Positions 8,379 through 18,990 of a DNA stretch of 60,848 nucleotides are shown here, one piece after another. The first letter of the stretch is position 1. Every line of letters begins with the position of its first letter. The position numbers and the translations under genes are program-made. The notes under the pieces are model-generated. The model ran no database searches, was not told the DNA's origin, and was given only the letters and a program-made list of their open reading frames with translations. The DNA comes from Clostridium sp. (GTDB taxonomy: Bacteria > Bacillota > Clostridia > Clostridiales > Clostridiaceae): positions 1 through 60,848 of the forward strand of contig NZ_JARIDH010000039.1 in assembly GCF_029267215.1 (NCBI RefSeq). The letters run 5' to 3'.

Positions 8379-10901
8379 ATGGGATTATTAGAAAAAATAT
8401 TTGGAAGTTATAGTGATAGAGAAGTTAAAAGAATAAGACCTGTTGTAGAAAAAATAAATTCTCTTGGTCCTGATATGAAGAAGTTGTCTGATGAAGAATT
8501 AAAGCAAAAGACTTTTGAATTTAAGGAAAGATATGCTAAGGGTGAAAGTTTAGATGATATGCTTCCAGAGGCTTTTGCTGTTTGTAGAGAGGCCTCAACT
8601 AGAGTTTTAGGAATGACACATTTTGATGAGCAATTAATTGGAGGAGTAGTTTTACACCAAGGTAGAATTGCAGAGATGAAAACTGGGGAAGGTAAAACAT
8701 TGGTTGCTACATTACCAGTTTATTTAAATGCTATTGTTGGAAAGGGTGTTCATGTAATCACAGTGAATGACTACCTTGCAACAAGAGATAAAGAGGAAAT
8801 GGGAAAATTATATAGTTTCTTAGGATTAAGCACAGGTGTTATAGTTCATGGTTTAACAAATGACCAAAGAAGAGAGGCTTATAATTCTGATATAACATAT
8901 GGAACAAACAATGAATTTGGATTTGATTATTTAAGAGATAACATGGTTATCTATAAAGAAGAGAGAGTTCAAAGACCTCTAAATTACTGTATAGTGGATG
9001 AGGTTGACTCAATACTTATAGATGAAGCTAGAACACCTCTTATAATTTCAGGTGCAGGAAACAAGTCAACAGATCTTTACAAAATAGCTGACTTCTTTGT
9101 TAAGAAATTAAGAGAAGAGGAAGATTATACAATAGATGAGAAGGCACATGCTGCTATGCTTACTGATAAAGGGGTAGAAGAGGCAGAAAAAGCTTTCGGA
9201 ATTGAAAACTATGCTGATGCTAATAATATGGAACTACAACATCACATTACTCAGGCATTAAAGGCTAACTATGTAATGAAAAGAGATAAGGACTACATGG
9301 TTAAAGGTGATGAAATCGCAATAGTTGATGAGTTTACAGGAAGACTTATGGAAGGTAGAAGATATTCAGATGGTCTTCACCAAGCTATTGAGGCTAAAGA
9401 GGGAGTTAAGGTTCAAAGAGAATCTAAAACTTTAGCAACAATAACATTCCAAAATTACTTTAGAATGTACACTAAATTAGCAGGTATGACAGGTACAGCC
9501 CTTACTGAGGAAAATGAGTTTAGAGAAATCTATGGATTAGACGTTGTCGTTGTTCCAACTCATAAACCAATACAAAGAGAAGACCATTCAGACTTAGTAT
9601 TTAAAACTGCTAAAGGAAAATATAATGCCATATTAGATGAGATAATAGAAACACATAAAACTGGTCAGCCAGTTCTTGTTGGTACAACAAGTATAGAAAA
9701 ATCAGAATATCTTTCATCTTTACTTAAGAGAAAAGGTGTTCCACACAAAGTATTAAATGCTAGATACCATGAACAAGAGGCTGAGATTGTATCTAAATCT
9801 GGTGAATTAGGAAACATAACAATTGCAACTAATATGGCAGGTAGAGGTACTGATATTAAACTTGGAGAAGGTGTTTTAGAAGTTGGTGGTTTAAAAATCA
9901 TAGGTACTGAAAGACATGAGTCAAGAAGAATAGATAACCAGTTAAGAGGACGTTCTGGTCGTCAAGGAGATAAGGGTAATTCAAGATTCTATATCTCTTT
10001 AGAAGATGATTTAATGAGAATATTTGGTTCAGAAAAACTTCAATCAGTAGTTGATAGACTAGGCTTAGAAGAAACAGAAGCTATTGAAAGTAAAATGGTT
10101 AGTAAGTCAATAGAGAATGCTCAAAAGAAAGTTGAAGGAAATAACTTTGATATAAGAAAAACATTGTTAGGATATGATGATGTTATGAACAAACAAAGAG
10201 AAGTTATTTATAAACAAAGATCACAAGTTTTAGAAGGTGAAAACTTAGAAGATAGCGTTCAATCTATGATTGAGGATGTTATAGGTGGAGCTGTTCAAAA
10301 TCACTTAAGTAATATTGATGAAGATGATTTTGAAAAAGAACTTGGAGATTTAATAAAATATTTAGAGGATATAGTTTTACCTCACGGAAAATTCACAGTT
10401 GAAGATTTAAAAACTTCATCAGATGAAGAAATAACTAGAAAATTCATTGAGTGTGCTAGAGATGTTTACAAAGAGAAAGAAGAGACTGTTGGCTCAGAAC
10501 AAATGAGAGAAATAGAAAGAGTTATTATATTAAGAGTTGTTGATACTAAGTGGATGGATCATATAGATGATATGGATCATTTAAAACAAGGTATTGGATT
10601 AAGAGCTTACAAACAACAAGATCCAACTCAAGCATATCAAATGGAAGGTAGTGCAATGTTTGATGAAATGATACAAAACATTAAATTAGACACTGTAAAA
10701 TACTTATTCCATGTTCAAGTTGAGGTTGATAAGCCTCAAAGAGAAAGAGTAGTTCAAGAAACTGGAGCTAGCCATGGTGGAGATTCACAAGAGGTTAAGA
10801 AAAAGCCAGTTAAAAAAGAACCTAAAGTAGGAAGAAATGACTTATGTCCATGTGGAAGTGGTAAGAAATATAAATCTTGTTGTGGAAGAGAAGTTGTTTA
10901 A
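8379..10901 (+). CDS. secA: Preprotein translocase ATPase SecA
   Basis: Motor ATPase that drives preproteins through SecYEG at the membrane. The start is taken as ATG 8379 ([13 protein letters not shown]) with GAGGGAT seven bases upstream; the in-frame TTG at 8364 would put that site inside the coding region. That gives 840 residues. Walker A GEGKT is at 103-107, with [15 protein letters not shown] for motif II, the DEAD-helicase C-terminal half ([25 protein letters not shown]), and a C-terminal zinc-binding cluster with Cys823, Cys825, Cys834 and Cys835. The terminator follows at once; prfB has a separate leader. Confidence 0.98.
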   Translation: MGLLEKIFGSYSDREVKRIRPVVEKINSLGPDMKKLSDEELKQKTFEFKERYAKGESLDDMLPEAFAVCREASTRVLGMTHFDEQLIGGVVLHQGRIAEMKTGEGKTLVATLPVYLNAIVGKGVHVITVNDYLATRDKEEMGKLYSFLGLSTGVIVHGLTNDQRREAYNSDITYGTNNEFGFDYLRDNMVIYKEERVQRPLNYCIVDEVDSILIDEARTPLIISGAGNKSTDLYKIADFFVKKLREEEDYTIDEKAHAAMLTDKGVEEAEKAFGIENYADANNMELQHHITQALKANYVMKRDKDYMVKGDEIAIVDEFTGRLMEGRRYSDGLHQAIEAKEGVKVQRESKTLATITFQNYFRMYTKLAGMTGTALTEENEFREIYGLDVVVVPTHKPIQREDHSDLVFKTAKGKYNAILDEIIETHKTGQPVLVGTTSIEKSEYLSSLLKRKGVPHKVLNARYHEQEAEIVSKSGELGNITIATNMAGRGTDIKLGEGVLEVGGLKIIGTERHESRRIDNQLRGRSGRQGDKGNSRFYISLEDDLMRIFGSEKLQSVVDRLGLEETEAIESKMVSKSIENAQKKVEGNNFDIRKTLLGYDDVMNKQREVIYKQRSQVLEGENLEDSVQSMIEDVIGGAVQNHLSNIDEDDFEKELGDLIKYLEDIVLPHGKFTVEDLKTSSDEEITRKFIECARDVYKEKEETVGSEQMREIERVIILRVVDTKWMDHIDDMDHLKQGIGLRAYKQQDPTQAYQMEGSAMFDEMIQNIKLDTVKYLFHVQVEVDKPQRERVVQETGASHGGDSQEVKKKPVKKEPKVGRNDLCPCGSGKKYKSCCGREVV

Positions 10902-10949
10902 TTTTAATAAACTTTAATCTAAATTAAAATATTAATTAGTTTTTATATA

Positions 10950-10980
10950 AGGGGTGGTTTTAAAACCACCTTTTATTTTA
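10950..10980 (+). terminator. secA terminator
   Basis: The palindrome GGTGGTTTTAAAACCACC is followed by TTTTATTTT, 50 bp after the secA stop. Confidence 0.88.
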
Positions 10981-11141
10981 AAATGCTCAGTGTTTACACT
11001 TTATTAAGTTAAGTAAGTTTTATATATTATTTAAAAGCATACTATTTTAAATAAATTTATTGACTTATTCTATTTAAAGATAAAAGAAGATGATATACTC
11101 TATAGTATAAATATATAATTAATGATAGGGGTGAAGTTTTT

Positions 11142-12237
11142 ATGATTATGGAACTTGAAAATCAATTAAGCAAGTTACATGAGCTAAAAAATAATTTAAA
11201 GGAAATGGGGGCTTCACTTTGACTTACCATCTTTAGAGAAAAAAAGTGCAGAATTTGAATTAAAGATGCAAGAGACTGGATTTTGGGATGATGTTAAAAA
11301 AGCACAGGAAGTAACCCAGGAAGCTAAGTTATTAAAAGACAAAATAGATAATTTTAAAAATTTAAATTCTAGAATAGAAGATTTAGAAGTTTTAAAAGAA
11401 CTTATGGAAGATGATGACATGGAAACAGCAAAGGAAATCATAAGTGAGGTTAAAGCTTTAAGTAAAGAAGTGGAGATTTTAAAGATAGAGACAATTCTTT
11501 CAGGTGAGTATGATAGAAATGATGCTATTTTAACATTGCATACAGGTGTTGGTGGAAGTGATGCTAATGACTGGACGGAAATGCTTTTAAGAATGTACAC
11601 AAGATGGTGTGAGAAAAAAGGATATTCCTTAGAAACACTAGATTATTTACCAGGTGATGAGGCTGGAGTAAAGAGTGTTACTTTGAAAGTTAAAGGTGAA
11701 TTTGCATATGGATATTTAAAAGCTGAGAAAGGAATTCATAGATTAGTTAGAATTTCTCCTTTCAATGCAAATGGAAAAAGACAGACTTCCTTTGCCTCTG
11801 TTGAAGTTTTGCCAGAGCTTACTAAGGAACAGGATATTGATATCAATCCTGTTGATTTAAGAATAGATACCTATAGGGCAGGTGGTGCTGGTGGCCAGCA
11901 TGTAAATAAAACAGAGTCTGCAGTTAGAATAACTCATATTCCTACAGGAATTGTTGTTCAGTGTCAAAATGAGAGAAGCCAATTTTCTAATAGAGATACT
12001 GCTATGGGGATGTTAAAATCTAAGCTTATTGAATTAAAAGAAAGAGCTCATAAGGAAAAAATAGAGGATTTAACTGGAGAATTAAAAGATATGGGATGGG
12101 GAAGTCAGATAAGAAGTTATGTATTTCATCCATATTCAATGGTTAAAGATCATAGAACAAATGTTGAAACTTCAAATGTAAGTGGAGTTATGGATGGAGA
12201 TATAGATAGCTTCATAATAGCCTACTTAAATTCATAA
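11142..12237 (+). CDS. prfB: Peptide chain release factor 2, programmed +1 frameshift
   Basis: RF2 recognises UGA and UAA and triggers peptide release. The first 26 codons run from ATG 11142 to CTT 11217-11219, where an in-frame TGA follows; shifting +1 at CTT TGA C continues in the long frame from 11221, giving 364 residues in total. After the shift, SPF (stop-codon recognition) is at 205-207 and GGQ (catalytic) at 250-252, the same numbering as in E. coli RF2, which supports the spliced reading. This is the well-known autoregulatory shift and not a mutation. ATG 11148 is an alternative start; AGGGGTGA serves either. Confidence 0.96.
11207..11222 (+). other. prfB +1 frameshift site
   Basis: A Shine-Dalgarno-like GGGGG stimulator is followed a few bases later by CTT TGA C. 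Slow decoding of TGA when RF2 is scarce lets tRNA-Leu slip from CTT to TTT. Position, spacing and slip codon match the family arrangement. Confidence 0.95.
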
Positions 12238-12483
12238 AAATAAGCTATATAAAAACTAAAATAGACTTTTAAAATATACTTTAAGAATTACTAGATTTTC
12301 ATAAGAATTTATAGTTATTACTTTGAATGGATTATTAAAGCTTTGAAACTATTTTCGTGTTAAACAGTTTAAGCTTTTTAAGGTAATCCATTCTACCTAA
12401 TAATTTAAACTCTAAAGCTCATCTAGATATTTTCTTAATATTATTTAAATGGCTTATTAAGTTTTTTATATAGCTTATATTTT
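12238..12483. repeat. Family 2 foldback element, copy 1
   Basis: A 246-bp AT-rich element with terminal inverted repeats (about TAAGCTATATAAAAA at the left, its complement at the right) and an interior that is largely self-complementary about its centre. The inner arms at 12283-12321 and 12391-12435 match those of the element at 38421-38670, but the outer ends differ. It fills the gap between convergent prfB and the M28 peptidase and probably also ends both transcripts. No ORF and no flanking target duplication seen. Confidence 0.75.
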
Positions 12484-13827
12484 TTATAGTTTAATTTTTA
12501 ATACTAGAGTGATTGAAAGTAATATTATAAGCAGTACTAGTACTTTGGTATCTAAAAGGAATAAACCTGATGAGAGGTATGAACTTTGAAAAATTTCACT
12601 CCATACAACTGAAAAGCTTCTATCTATTGCTGTTTTGCTAATAAAATCTACGGTATCTTCTGGTGTGTGAATTCTACTTATATCACCATCATTTATTGTT
12701 ATGGAGTCAAATCCTTCTTTTATAAAACTAGCATGATCTGAGGAATCTTTTTTTTCAATTATATTAGTTATTTTTTTCTTATCACATATTTCACATAATC
12801 TATCTAATAATTTACTATGAATACACTGATTTTCACCACTCATAAAGGTAAGAGGAACGTTTTTATCACTACCAATCATATCAAAGTTTATGACAGTTCC
12901 ATTCTTTAAATCATCTTTATATTTAGATGCAAAATCCTTTGAACCAAGTAATCCAAATTCCTCTGCATTTAGAGAAACTATTAATATATCTCTAGATGGA
13001 GGAGGAAGAGAGGCTAAAAATGAGGATAGTTCTAATAAAAATGCAGAGCCAGAAGCATTATCTAAGGCACCTCTATATATTTCTCCTGAAATACCTTTTC
13101 CCATATGATCAAAGTGAGCTGTCAATATTAATGGAGGAAGAAAAGGATTTTTACCTTTTATTACGCCAGCTACATTATTAACTTTTTTTTCTTGCACTTC
13201 ATATGGAAGAAAACAATCTATTTTATAACCTTTATTTAAATATGTTTCAATTTCTTCTATTAAACTAGGAGCTACCAATACATATAAATCGCAGGGAGTA
13301 TCTGCTGTAAAGGAACTTCTAAAATTAAAGGAATCCATGGGTGTTGAAAGAAAAACTATGTTTTCATTAGATGAAGAGGTTCCTTTTATTATGGAGTCCA
13401 TTTTTTTAAAGCCAGTTTCTTTAGAAAAACTTATGTTATTAACTCTAAAATTTATGAATGCTTCTTTAAAATCAACTCCATACTTATAAGAATGTACTAT
13501 GTTATTATTTTCATCAAATACATTTAAAAAAGGTGTTCCGTCTATTGGTATTGGAGCTTTTATATTGAATGAGTGAAGATATTTAGAGTTGAATTTATTT
13601 ATATGACTCTCCTTAAAAGACTTTTCTATATAATCTTGAGCTAGATAATTTCCAGTATTACCAGAAAGCCTTCCTTCAAGTTCATCTGATGTTAAATATT
13701 TTATGTTTTCTAAAACCTGTTCTCTTTCAAAAGGGTCAAATTTACTTCTGAAAATAAGGGAAAAATGTACCATTAAAATCAAGGAGCAAAGCATAACATT
13801 TATAATTGCTATGTATATCTTTTTCAT
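12484..13827 (-). CDS. Membrane-anchored M28-family metallopeptidase
   Basis: Predicted zinc aminopeptidase acting outside the membrane. An N-terminal hydrophobic helix (about residues 3-24) and a second one at the extreme C-terminus (LVLLIILLSITLVL) would anchor it at both ends. Peptidase M28 ligand motifs are present in order: LTAHFDHMG, GALDNASGSA, SLNAEEFGLLGS, INFDMIGSD and SRIHTPEDTV. The start is ATG 13827 (MKKIYIA), with GGAGG seven bases before it, giving 447 residues; the longer frame from 13842 would contain that site. Single gene, convergent with prfB across a foldback element. The natural substrate cannot be read from sequence. Confidence 0.85.
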   Translation of the reverse strand: MKKIYIAIINVMLCSLILMVHFSLIFRSKFDPFEREQVLENIKYLTSDELEGRLSGNTGNYLAQDYIEKSFKESHINKFNSKYLHSFNIKAPIPIDGTPFLNVFDENNNIVHSYKYGVDFKEAFINFRVNNISFSKETGFKKMDSIIKGTSSSNENIVFLSTPMDSFNFRSSFTADTPCDLYVLVAPSLIEEIETYLNKGYKIDCFLPYEVQEKKVNNVAGVIKGKNPFLPPLILTAHFDHMGKGISGEIYRGALDNASGSAFLLELSSFLASLPPPSRDILIVSLNAEEFGLLGSKDFASKYKDDLKNGTVINFDMIGSDKNVPLTFMSGENQCIHSKLLDRLCEICDKKKITNIIEKKDSSDHASFIKEGFDSITINDGDISRIHTPEDTVDFISKTAIDRSFSVVWSEIFQSSYLSSGLFLLDTKVLVLLIILLSITLVLKIKL

Positions 13828-13963
13828 AAAAATCCTCCACATATATTACTTTATAATTAAAGGTATGAAATAAAAAATATGTTTATTCAAAAAAATACCA
13901 ATATTCTTGAATTAAAAATTGGAAGTAATATAATAATAAATATGTAGAGTATAGGAGGAAGTT

Positions 13964-16126
13964 ATGAATAATATAAACGAGATTTTATCAAAAGAACTTG
14001 GTATTTCATTAAAGCAAGTAAATAGTGTTATAGAAATGTTAGATGAGGGGAATACAGTTCCTTTTATAGCAAGATATAGAAAAGAGATAACTGGTGGATT
14101 AACAGATGAGGTTTTAAGAAAGTTTTTTGAAAGATTAACTTACTTAAGAAACTTACAAACTAGAAAAGAAGACGTTTTAAGAATTATTGAAGAACAGGAA
14201 AAATTAACACCAGAATTAAAAGTAAAAATAGAAAAAGCAACTACGCTTACAGAGGTTGAAGATATATATAGACCATTTAAGGCTAAGAAGAGAACAAGGG
14301 CTACAATGGCTGTGGAAAGAGGATTAAAACCATTGGCTGAAATCATATTATCAGGAAAATTTTCTGGAGATATTGAAGAGGAAGCTAGTAAATACATAAA
14401 CGAAGAAAAGGGAGTTAAAATTTCTGAGGAAGCTTTACAAGGTGCTATGGATATAATTAGTGAGATTATATCAGATAATGCTGATTATAGAAAATGGATA
14501 AGAGGCTTAGTTCAAAGAGAGGGAATTTTAGTTGTGAAAGGTGGAAGTGATGAACAAACACCTTATGAAATGTACTATGATTACCAAGAGCCAGTTAGAA
14601 CTATGCCATCACATAGAATTCTAGCAGTAAATAGAGGAGAAAAGGAAAAAGTTCTTTCAGTTAAGATAACATGCAATGAGGATAAAATAATAGATTTCTT
14701 AAATAATAGAGTTTTAAAAGGTAATAAAATTACTGATAAATACTTAGAGGAAAGTGTTAGAGATTCATTAAAGAGACTTGTTTATCCTTCTATAGAAAGA
14801 GAAATAAGAAGTGAATTAACAAACAAAGGAGAAGAAGGGGCAATTGATATATTCAAAGCTAATTTAAAAGCTTTATTAATGCAATCTCCAATAAAAGGTA
14901 AGGTTGTAATGGGATATGACCCTGGATTTAAAACTGGATGCAAGGTTGCAATCTTAGATGAAACAGGAAAATTTGTTTGTAATACAACAGTTTATCCAAC
15001 AGCTCCTCAAAATAAAATTGATGAAACAATAGAAATATTAAAATCTCTTATTAAAAAATATGGAGTAGAAGTTATTTCTTTAGGAAATGGAACGGCCTCT
15101 AGAGAATCAGAAGAAGTGATTGCAAGAATGCTTAAAGAAATAAAGGATGAAACAGGAAAAGAATTATTCTATGTTGTGGTTTCAGAGGCTGGTGCATCAG
15201 TTTACTCAGCATCAGAACTTGCAAATAAGGAATATCCTAATTTAGATGTTACAGTAAGAGGGGCTATTTCTATAGGAAGAAGACTTCAAGACCCACTAGC
15301 TGAGCTTGTTAAAATTGATCCTAAGGCAATTGGAGTAGGACAATATCAACATGATGTAACTCAAAAGAAATTAGATGAGTCTTTAAAAGGGGTAGTTGAA
15401 GATTGTGTTAATAATGTTGGAGTAGATTTAAATATAGCAACACCAGCCTTATTAAATTATATTTCAGGAATAAATGCTTCAATTGCTAAAAATATTGTTG
15501 AATATAGAGAGGAAAATGGTAAGTTTAAAAGAAGAAAAGAACTTTTAAAAGTTAAAAGATTAGGACAAAAAGTATATGAACAATGTGCAGGATTTTTAAG
15601 AGTAATGGAAAGTGATGAAGCTTTAGATAATACCTCTGTTCACCCAGAATCATATGGTGTTGCTAAAAATCTTATAAAAATATTAGGTTACTCAGAAGAG
15701 GATTTGAAAAATGGAAGATTAGAGGATATTGATGAAAGAGTAAAATCTAAAGGAATAAGTAACTTATCAAAAGAATTAGAAGTTGGAGAGCCAACGTTAA
15801 ATGATATAGTTAAAGAAATTAAGAAGCCAGGAAGAGATCCAAGAGAAGAGTTACCTAAACCAATATTTAAGTCTGGTGTAATTGAAATGAAGGATTTAAA
15901 ACCTGGAATGATATTAATGGGAACAGTTAGAAATGTATCTGATTTTGGGGCTTTTGTTGATATAGGAGTACACCAAGATGGATTAGTTCATAAGAGCCAA
16001 ATGGCAGATAGATTTGTAAAACATCCACTGGATGTGGTTAAGGTTGGAGATATTGTTGAAGTTAGAATTTTAGATGTGGATTTAAAAAGAAAAAGAATAT
16101 CTCTATCAATGAAAAAAGAAGGTTAG
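13964..16126 (+). CDS. tex: Tex-family RNA-binding protein
   Basis: Cytoplasmic nucleic-acid-binding protein linked to transcription in other bacteria. 720 residues, with the usual Tex order: N-terminal helical domain, YqgF-like RNase H fold (GYDPGFKTGCKVAILDE), helix-hairpin-helix region (LLNYISGINASIAKNIVEYR and LKVKRLGQKVYEQCAGFL) and a C-terminal S1 domain (MGTVRNVSDFGAFVDIGVHQ). AGGAGG lies upstream of the ATG. Single gene; the 3' gap leads to the FMN riboswitch without an obvious strong terminator. Confidence 0.95.
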   Translation: MNNINEILSKELGISLKQVNSVIEMLDEGNTVPFIARYRKEITGGLTDEVLRKFFERLTYLRNLQTRKEDVLRIIEEQEKLTPELKVKIEKATTLTEVEDIYRPFKAKKRTRATMAVERGLKPLAEIILSGKFSGDIEEEASKYINEEKGVKISEEALQGAMDIISEIISDNADYRKWIRGLVQREGILVVKGGSDEQTPYEMYYDYQEPVRTMPSHRILAVNRGEKEKVLSVKITCNEDKIIDFLNNRVLKGNKITDKYLEESVRDSLKRLVYPSIEREIRSELTNKGEEGAIDIFKANLKALLMQSPIKGKVVMGYDPGFKTGCKVAILDETGKFVCNTTVYPTAPQNKIDETIEILKSLIKKYGVEVISLGNGTASRESEEVIARMLKEIKDETGKELFYVVVSEAGASVYSASELANKEYPNLDVTVRGAISIGRRLQDPLAELVKIDPKAIGVGQYQHDVTQKKLDESLKGVVEDCVNNVGVDLNIATPALLNYISGINASIAKNIVEYREENGKFKRRKELLKVKRLGQKVYEQCAGFLRVMESDEALDNTSVHPESYGVAKNLIKILGYSEEDLKNGRLEDIDERVKSKGISNLSKELEVGEPTLNDIVKEIKKPGRDPREELPKPIFKSGVIEMKDLKPGMILMGTVRNVSDFGAFVDIGVHQDGLVHKSQMADRFVKHPLDVVKVGDIVEVRILDVDLKRKRISLSMKKEG

Positions 16127-16179
16127 TGGGTTTGTTTTAAATGTAAAAAAAAAGAAAGCTTTTATTTAAAGTGTTGAAA

Positions 16180-16208
16180 TTGTTTAAAAAATAAGTTAAA
16201 ATTATAAC
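16180..16208 (+). promoter_or_regulatory. Predicted promoter of the FMN riboswitch transcript
   Basis: TTGTTT (16180-16185) and TATAAC (16203-16208) with a 17-bp spacer, about 25 bp before the riboswitch helix P1. Confidence 0.55.
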
Positions 16209-16232
16209 AAGCAAGTAAAAAAATAAATAAAG

Positions 16233-16339
16233 TCTTCAGGGCGGGGTGTAAGTCCCCACCGGCGGTAAAGCCCGCGAGCTAATTTTAGCATGATTCGGTG
16301 AAATTCCGAGGCCGACAGTATAGTCTGGATGAAAGAAGA
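16233..16339 (+). promoter_or_regulatory. FMN riboswitch (RFN element) upstream of ribU
   Basis: Conserved RFN segments are present: TTCAGGGCGGGGTG, CCCCACCGGCGGTAAAG, CCCGCGAGC, GATTCGGTGAAATTCCGA, GGCCGACAGT and GGATGAAAGAAG. P1 pairs TCTTC (16233-16237) with GAAGA (16335-16339). FMN binding is expected to stop expression of the riboflavin transporter. Confidence 0.97.
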
Positions 16340-16373
16340 GAAGTTTTTAATGATTTAAATTCTGAATTTATAT

Positions 16374-16410
16374 GCCTTGATATGTTTAAGTTCGTATCAG
16401 GGCTTTTATA
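16374..16410 (+). terminator. FMN riboswitch terminator
   Basis: GCCTTGATATG (16374-16384) pairs with CGTATCAGGGC with G-U pairs, followed by TTTTATATTTT. It lies between the aptamer and ribU and is the likely expression platform. Confidence 0.85.
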
Positions 16411-16472
16411 TTTTGAAATAAGTCATTAAAGACTTAAAGCCCCAGAGAAATTAACTTTTGGGAGGGGACAAA

Positions 16473-17063
16473 ATGAAAACCAAAACTTTAAACACAAACA
16501 AATTTATCAAACTATCACTTTTATCTGCAATTGCAGTAGTACTTATGTATGTTGATTTTCCAGTGATACCTATTTTTCCTTGGCTTAAAATTGACTTAAG
16601 TGATATGCCAGCTTTAATGGGAGCCTTTGCTTTTGGACCTTTATCAGGAATAATAATAGAATTTATGAAAAACTTATTAATATTATTAGTAAAAGGAACT
16701 GGTACTGGATTTGTTGGAGAACTTGCAAATTTCTTAGTTGGAATAGCTTTAGTATGGCCAGCAGCAATGATTTATAAGAAAAATAAAACCAAGAAAACTG
16801 CAATATTAGGAATGATAGTTGGAACAATTTCTATGGAAGTATTAGGAATATTAGCTAATGTATATATTCTTCTTCCGGCTTTTGGTATGAATATGTCAAA
16901 AGCAGAATTAATGAAGTATGTAACAGTTGGATTACTTCCTTTCAATGGAATAAAAGGAATTTTAGTATGTTTAACAACTTACCTTTTATATAAAAAGGTC
17001 TCTGTTTCAGTGTTTAAAGTTGAACCTATGTTAGACAGACCAATGAAAGAAAAATTAGGATAA
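16473..17063 (+). CDS. ribU: Riboflavin ECF transporter S component RibU
   Basis: Membrane substrate-binding subunit that imports riboflavin with the shared ECF energising module. 196 residues, about six hydrophobic segments, family-typical length. Motif-like stretches include PWLKIDLSDMPALMGAFAFG and the repeated FMKNLL/LLPFNGIKG region. The start is ATG 16473 (MKTKTLN) because GGGAGGGG lies just upstream; the longer frame starts at TTG 16458 before that site. Riboflavin specificity is supported by the FMN riboswitch. No EcfA/EcfT genes are nearby, as usual for group II ECF systems. Confidence 0.93.
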   Translation: MKTKTLNTNKFIKLSLLSAIAVVLMYVDFPVIPIFPWLKIDLSDMPALMGAFAFGPLSGIIIEFMKNLLILLVKGTGTGFVGELANFLVGIALVWPAAMIYKKNKTKKTAILGMIVGTISMEVLGILANVYILLPAFGMNMSKAELMKYVTVGLLPFNGIKGILVCLTTYLLYKKVSVSVFKVEPMLDRPMKEKLG

Positions 17064-17068
17064 TAAAC

Positions 17069-17103
17069 AAAAAATAGGCTAGAAATTCTAGCCTATTTTT
17101 TTA
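17069..17103. terminator. Bidirectional terminator between ribU and rimI
   Basis: AAAATAGGCTAGA pairs with TCTAGCCTATTTT, with A and T tracts on either side. It serves convergent ribU and the tsaE-tsaB-rimI operon. Confidence 0.92.
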
Positions 17104-17107
17104 ACAA

Positions 17108-17554
17108 TTAAATATTATGTCTCCACATTATTATTGCATTTTCTTTTGGATTATCATAAAAGTTTTTTCTTAATCCTTCTTCTTTAAATTCATGTTTTTT
17201 ATAAAGATTTTGAGCTTTAATATTTGATTCTCTTACTTCTAGAGTAAGGGAATTTATCTTATTTTCTTTGCATAAAGAAATAAGATTATTCATTAGTAAA
17301 TTCCCAATTCCTTGTTTTCTATAATTAGGATGAACAGCAATATTTGTTATATCACCCTCATCAAAGACAATCCACATTCCAACAAAACCAACAACATTAT
17401 CTCCATCTAAAGCAACAAGGTATTTTGCTAGCTTATTTGAAAGTTCTTTTTCTATAGATTCCTTATTCCAAGTTTCTTTAAGACTTAATTTACTTACTTC
17501 AAAAACACCTTCTACGTAAGAAGAATTCATAAGCTCTATTTTATATGAACTCAT
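17108..17554 (-). CDS. rimI: Ribosomal protein bS18-alanine N-acetyltransferase RimI
   Basis: GNAT-fold acetyltransferase. 148 residues. The acetyl-CoA motif V-x-x-x-x-R-x-x-G-x-G/A reads AVHPNYRKQGIGNLLM, followed by LEVRESNIKAQNLYKKHEF, typical of RimI. Its ATG overlaps the tsaB stop (TAATG), so it is translationally coupled as the last gene of tsaE-tsaB-rimI. The exact protein acetylated in clostridia is not shown by the sequence. Confidence 0.92.
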   Translation of the reverse strand: MSSYKIELMNSSYVEGVFEVSKLSLKETWNKESIEKELSNKLAKYLVALDGDNVVGFVGMWIVFDEGDITNIAVHPNYRKQGIGNLLMNNLISLCKENKINSLTLEVRESNIKAQNLYKKHEFKEEGLRKNFYDNPKENAIIMWRHNI

Positions 17555-18258
17555 TATTTTAATCTCATTCTTTCTTCATATTCTCTTTCTGCCTGAGATT
17601 TTCTAAGATAAACAGGAGCATATGTATTTAAATCGTGAGTAACTCCTTTTTCCAATAATCTTAATCCTAATTCTCCAACTGAAGCTGCTCTTGGGAAGGC
17701 TGAGTGGCTAGGTGCAAAGAAACATTTTGGAAGTGCTTCTTTTAAAGCTTCACTGTGTTTTGATATTCCATCACCAACAAAGATTACAGGTTCATTTTTT
17801 TCTTTAATTTTTTCTATTAATTCAGTCAATGAAATACATTCTTTTTCATTTAAAGAAATAAGTTCTTTTCCTTCTTTTTTATAAAGAGAAGTATAGACAT
17901 TTCCTCTAAGGGCATCTATTATTGGACAAATTATTCCATTAAAACCTGATATATTATAAGCTAAGGCATCTAAAGATGAAACACATACTGATGGTTTCTG
18001 ACTTCCAAAGCTTAGTCCTTTTATTGTGGCCATTCCAATTCTAAGGCCAGTGAATGAACCAGGACCTTCACTAACAACAAAGCCATCTAAATCCTTAATT
18101 TTTAAGTTGTTATATTTAAGTAAATCATCTATTATATCCATTAATAAAACTGAATGTTGTTTTTTATCATTTAAACATATTTCTCCTAAAAGTCCTTTAT
18201 CACTTACTAAGGCACAAGTTGCAGTGCTTGAAGAAGAATCAACACTTAATACTAACAT
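17554..18258 (-). CDS. tsaB: tRNA t6A biosynthesis protein TsaB
   Basis: Non-catalytic ASKHA-fold partner of TsaD in making N6-threonylcarbamoyladenosine on ANN-decoding tRNAs. 234 residues. The N-terminus has LSVDSSSSTATCAL and the GPGSFTGLRIGMATIKGL segment that marks TsaB. Its ATG overlaps the tsaE end by seven bases (ATGTTAG) and its TAA overlaps rimI. TsaD and TsaC/Sua5 are not in this window. Confidence 0.95.
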   Translation of the reverse strand: MLVLSVDSSSSTATCALVSDKGLLGEICLNDKKQHSVLLMDIIDDLLKYNNLKIKDLDGFVVSEGPGSFTGLRIGMATIKGLSFGSQKPSVCVSSLDALAYNISGFNGIICPIIDALRGNVYTSLYKKEGKELISLNEKECISLTELIEKIKEKNEPVIFVGDGISKHSEALKEALPKCFFAPSHSAFPRAASVGELGLRLLEKGVTHDLNTYAPVYLRKSQAEREYEERMRLK

Positions 18259-18716
18259 AATTTTATCTCCTTTATGTAGTTATATCTATCACCAAATCCA
18301 TTTATAGTAATTTTTCTAAAGTTTTCACCCATTTTAGGTAATTTTTCTATTTTAATATGTATATATTCTTCTGGGATAAGCTCTTCTATGTAGTTTGCCC
18401 ACTCAATTAAGCTAACTCCTTCTCCAAATATATACTCATCAAATCCTATGGCTTCTATTTCATCAGGGTCATTTACTCTATACACATCAAAATGATAAAG
18501 AGTAAGCCTTCCGCTGTGATATTCATTTACTATATTAAAAGTTGGACTAGTTATATGATCAGTAATATCTAATCCTTCTGCTATTCCTTTACTTATGTGA
18601 GTTTTTCCAGTTCCTAGGTCTCCAGTTAAACAAAGAATATCTCCTTTATTTACAAGTGAACCAATTTGTCTTCCTATATTCATAGTTTTTTCTACGCTAT
18701 CTACTATAAATTCCAT
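18252..18716 (-). CDS. tsaE: tRNA t6A biosynthesis ATPase TsaE
   Basis: P-loop ATPase that drives the TsaBDE cycle. Walker A reads GDLGTGKTH, with TSPTFNIVNEY, LYHFDVYRV and SLIEWANYIEELIP following as in the family. The start is ATG 18716 (MEFIVDS), which has AAAGGAGA before it, giving 154 residues; the longer frame includes eight extra codons with no ribosome binding site. First gene of the operon. Confidence 0.95.
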   Translation of the reverse strand: MEFIVDSVEKTMNIGRQIGSLVNKGDILCLTGDLGTGKTHISKGIAEGLDITDHITSPTFNIVNEYHSGRLTLYHFDVYRVNDPDEIEAIGFDEYIFGEGVSLIEWANYIEELIPEEYIHIKIEKLPKMGENFRKITINGFGDRYNYIKEIKLC

Positions 18717-18990
18717 ATTTATCTCCTTTCTAAATAACACTCTTTAACCATTCTATCCAAATTTAAAGAAAAAGAAAAGGTATTAGGGAATTAAGCTTAT
18801 ATTTAAAATTTTATTTTATGAAATTTAATAAAAAGAGTTGGGATAAAATTAATATAATATCAAGATTTAGAGTTTAAAACATATTCTATTTAATAGGTTG
18901 GTAAATTTTAAAAGCTATATAATTAAGAAGAAATAAGAGAATATAATAGTTAGTATGAAGTTTATAAATTGGGAGATTGGGTGATTTTAT

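Noticed and set aside
11214-11600. Long minus-strand frames inside prfB and other genes (for example 43273-43620, 44202-44495)
   Set aside because: They lie antisense to well-identified genes or across terminators, lack ribosome binding sites, and show shadow-like composition.
11266-12237. prfB starting at the first ATG of the long frame
   Set aside because: That would drop the conserved RF2 N-terminus; the frameshift site and the matching RF2 numbering show the true start is 11142.
11142-12237. prfB as a pseudogene because of the in-frame TGA
   Set aside because: The CTT TGA C slip site with an SD-like stimulator is the standard programmed frameshift of RF2.
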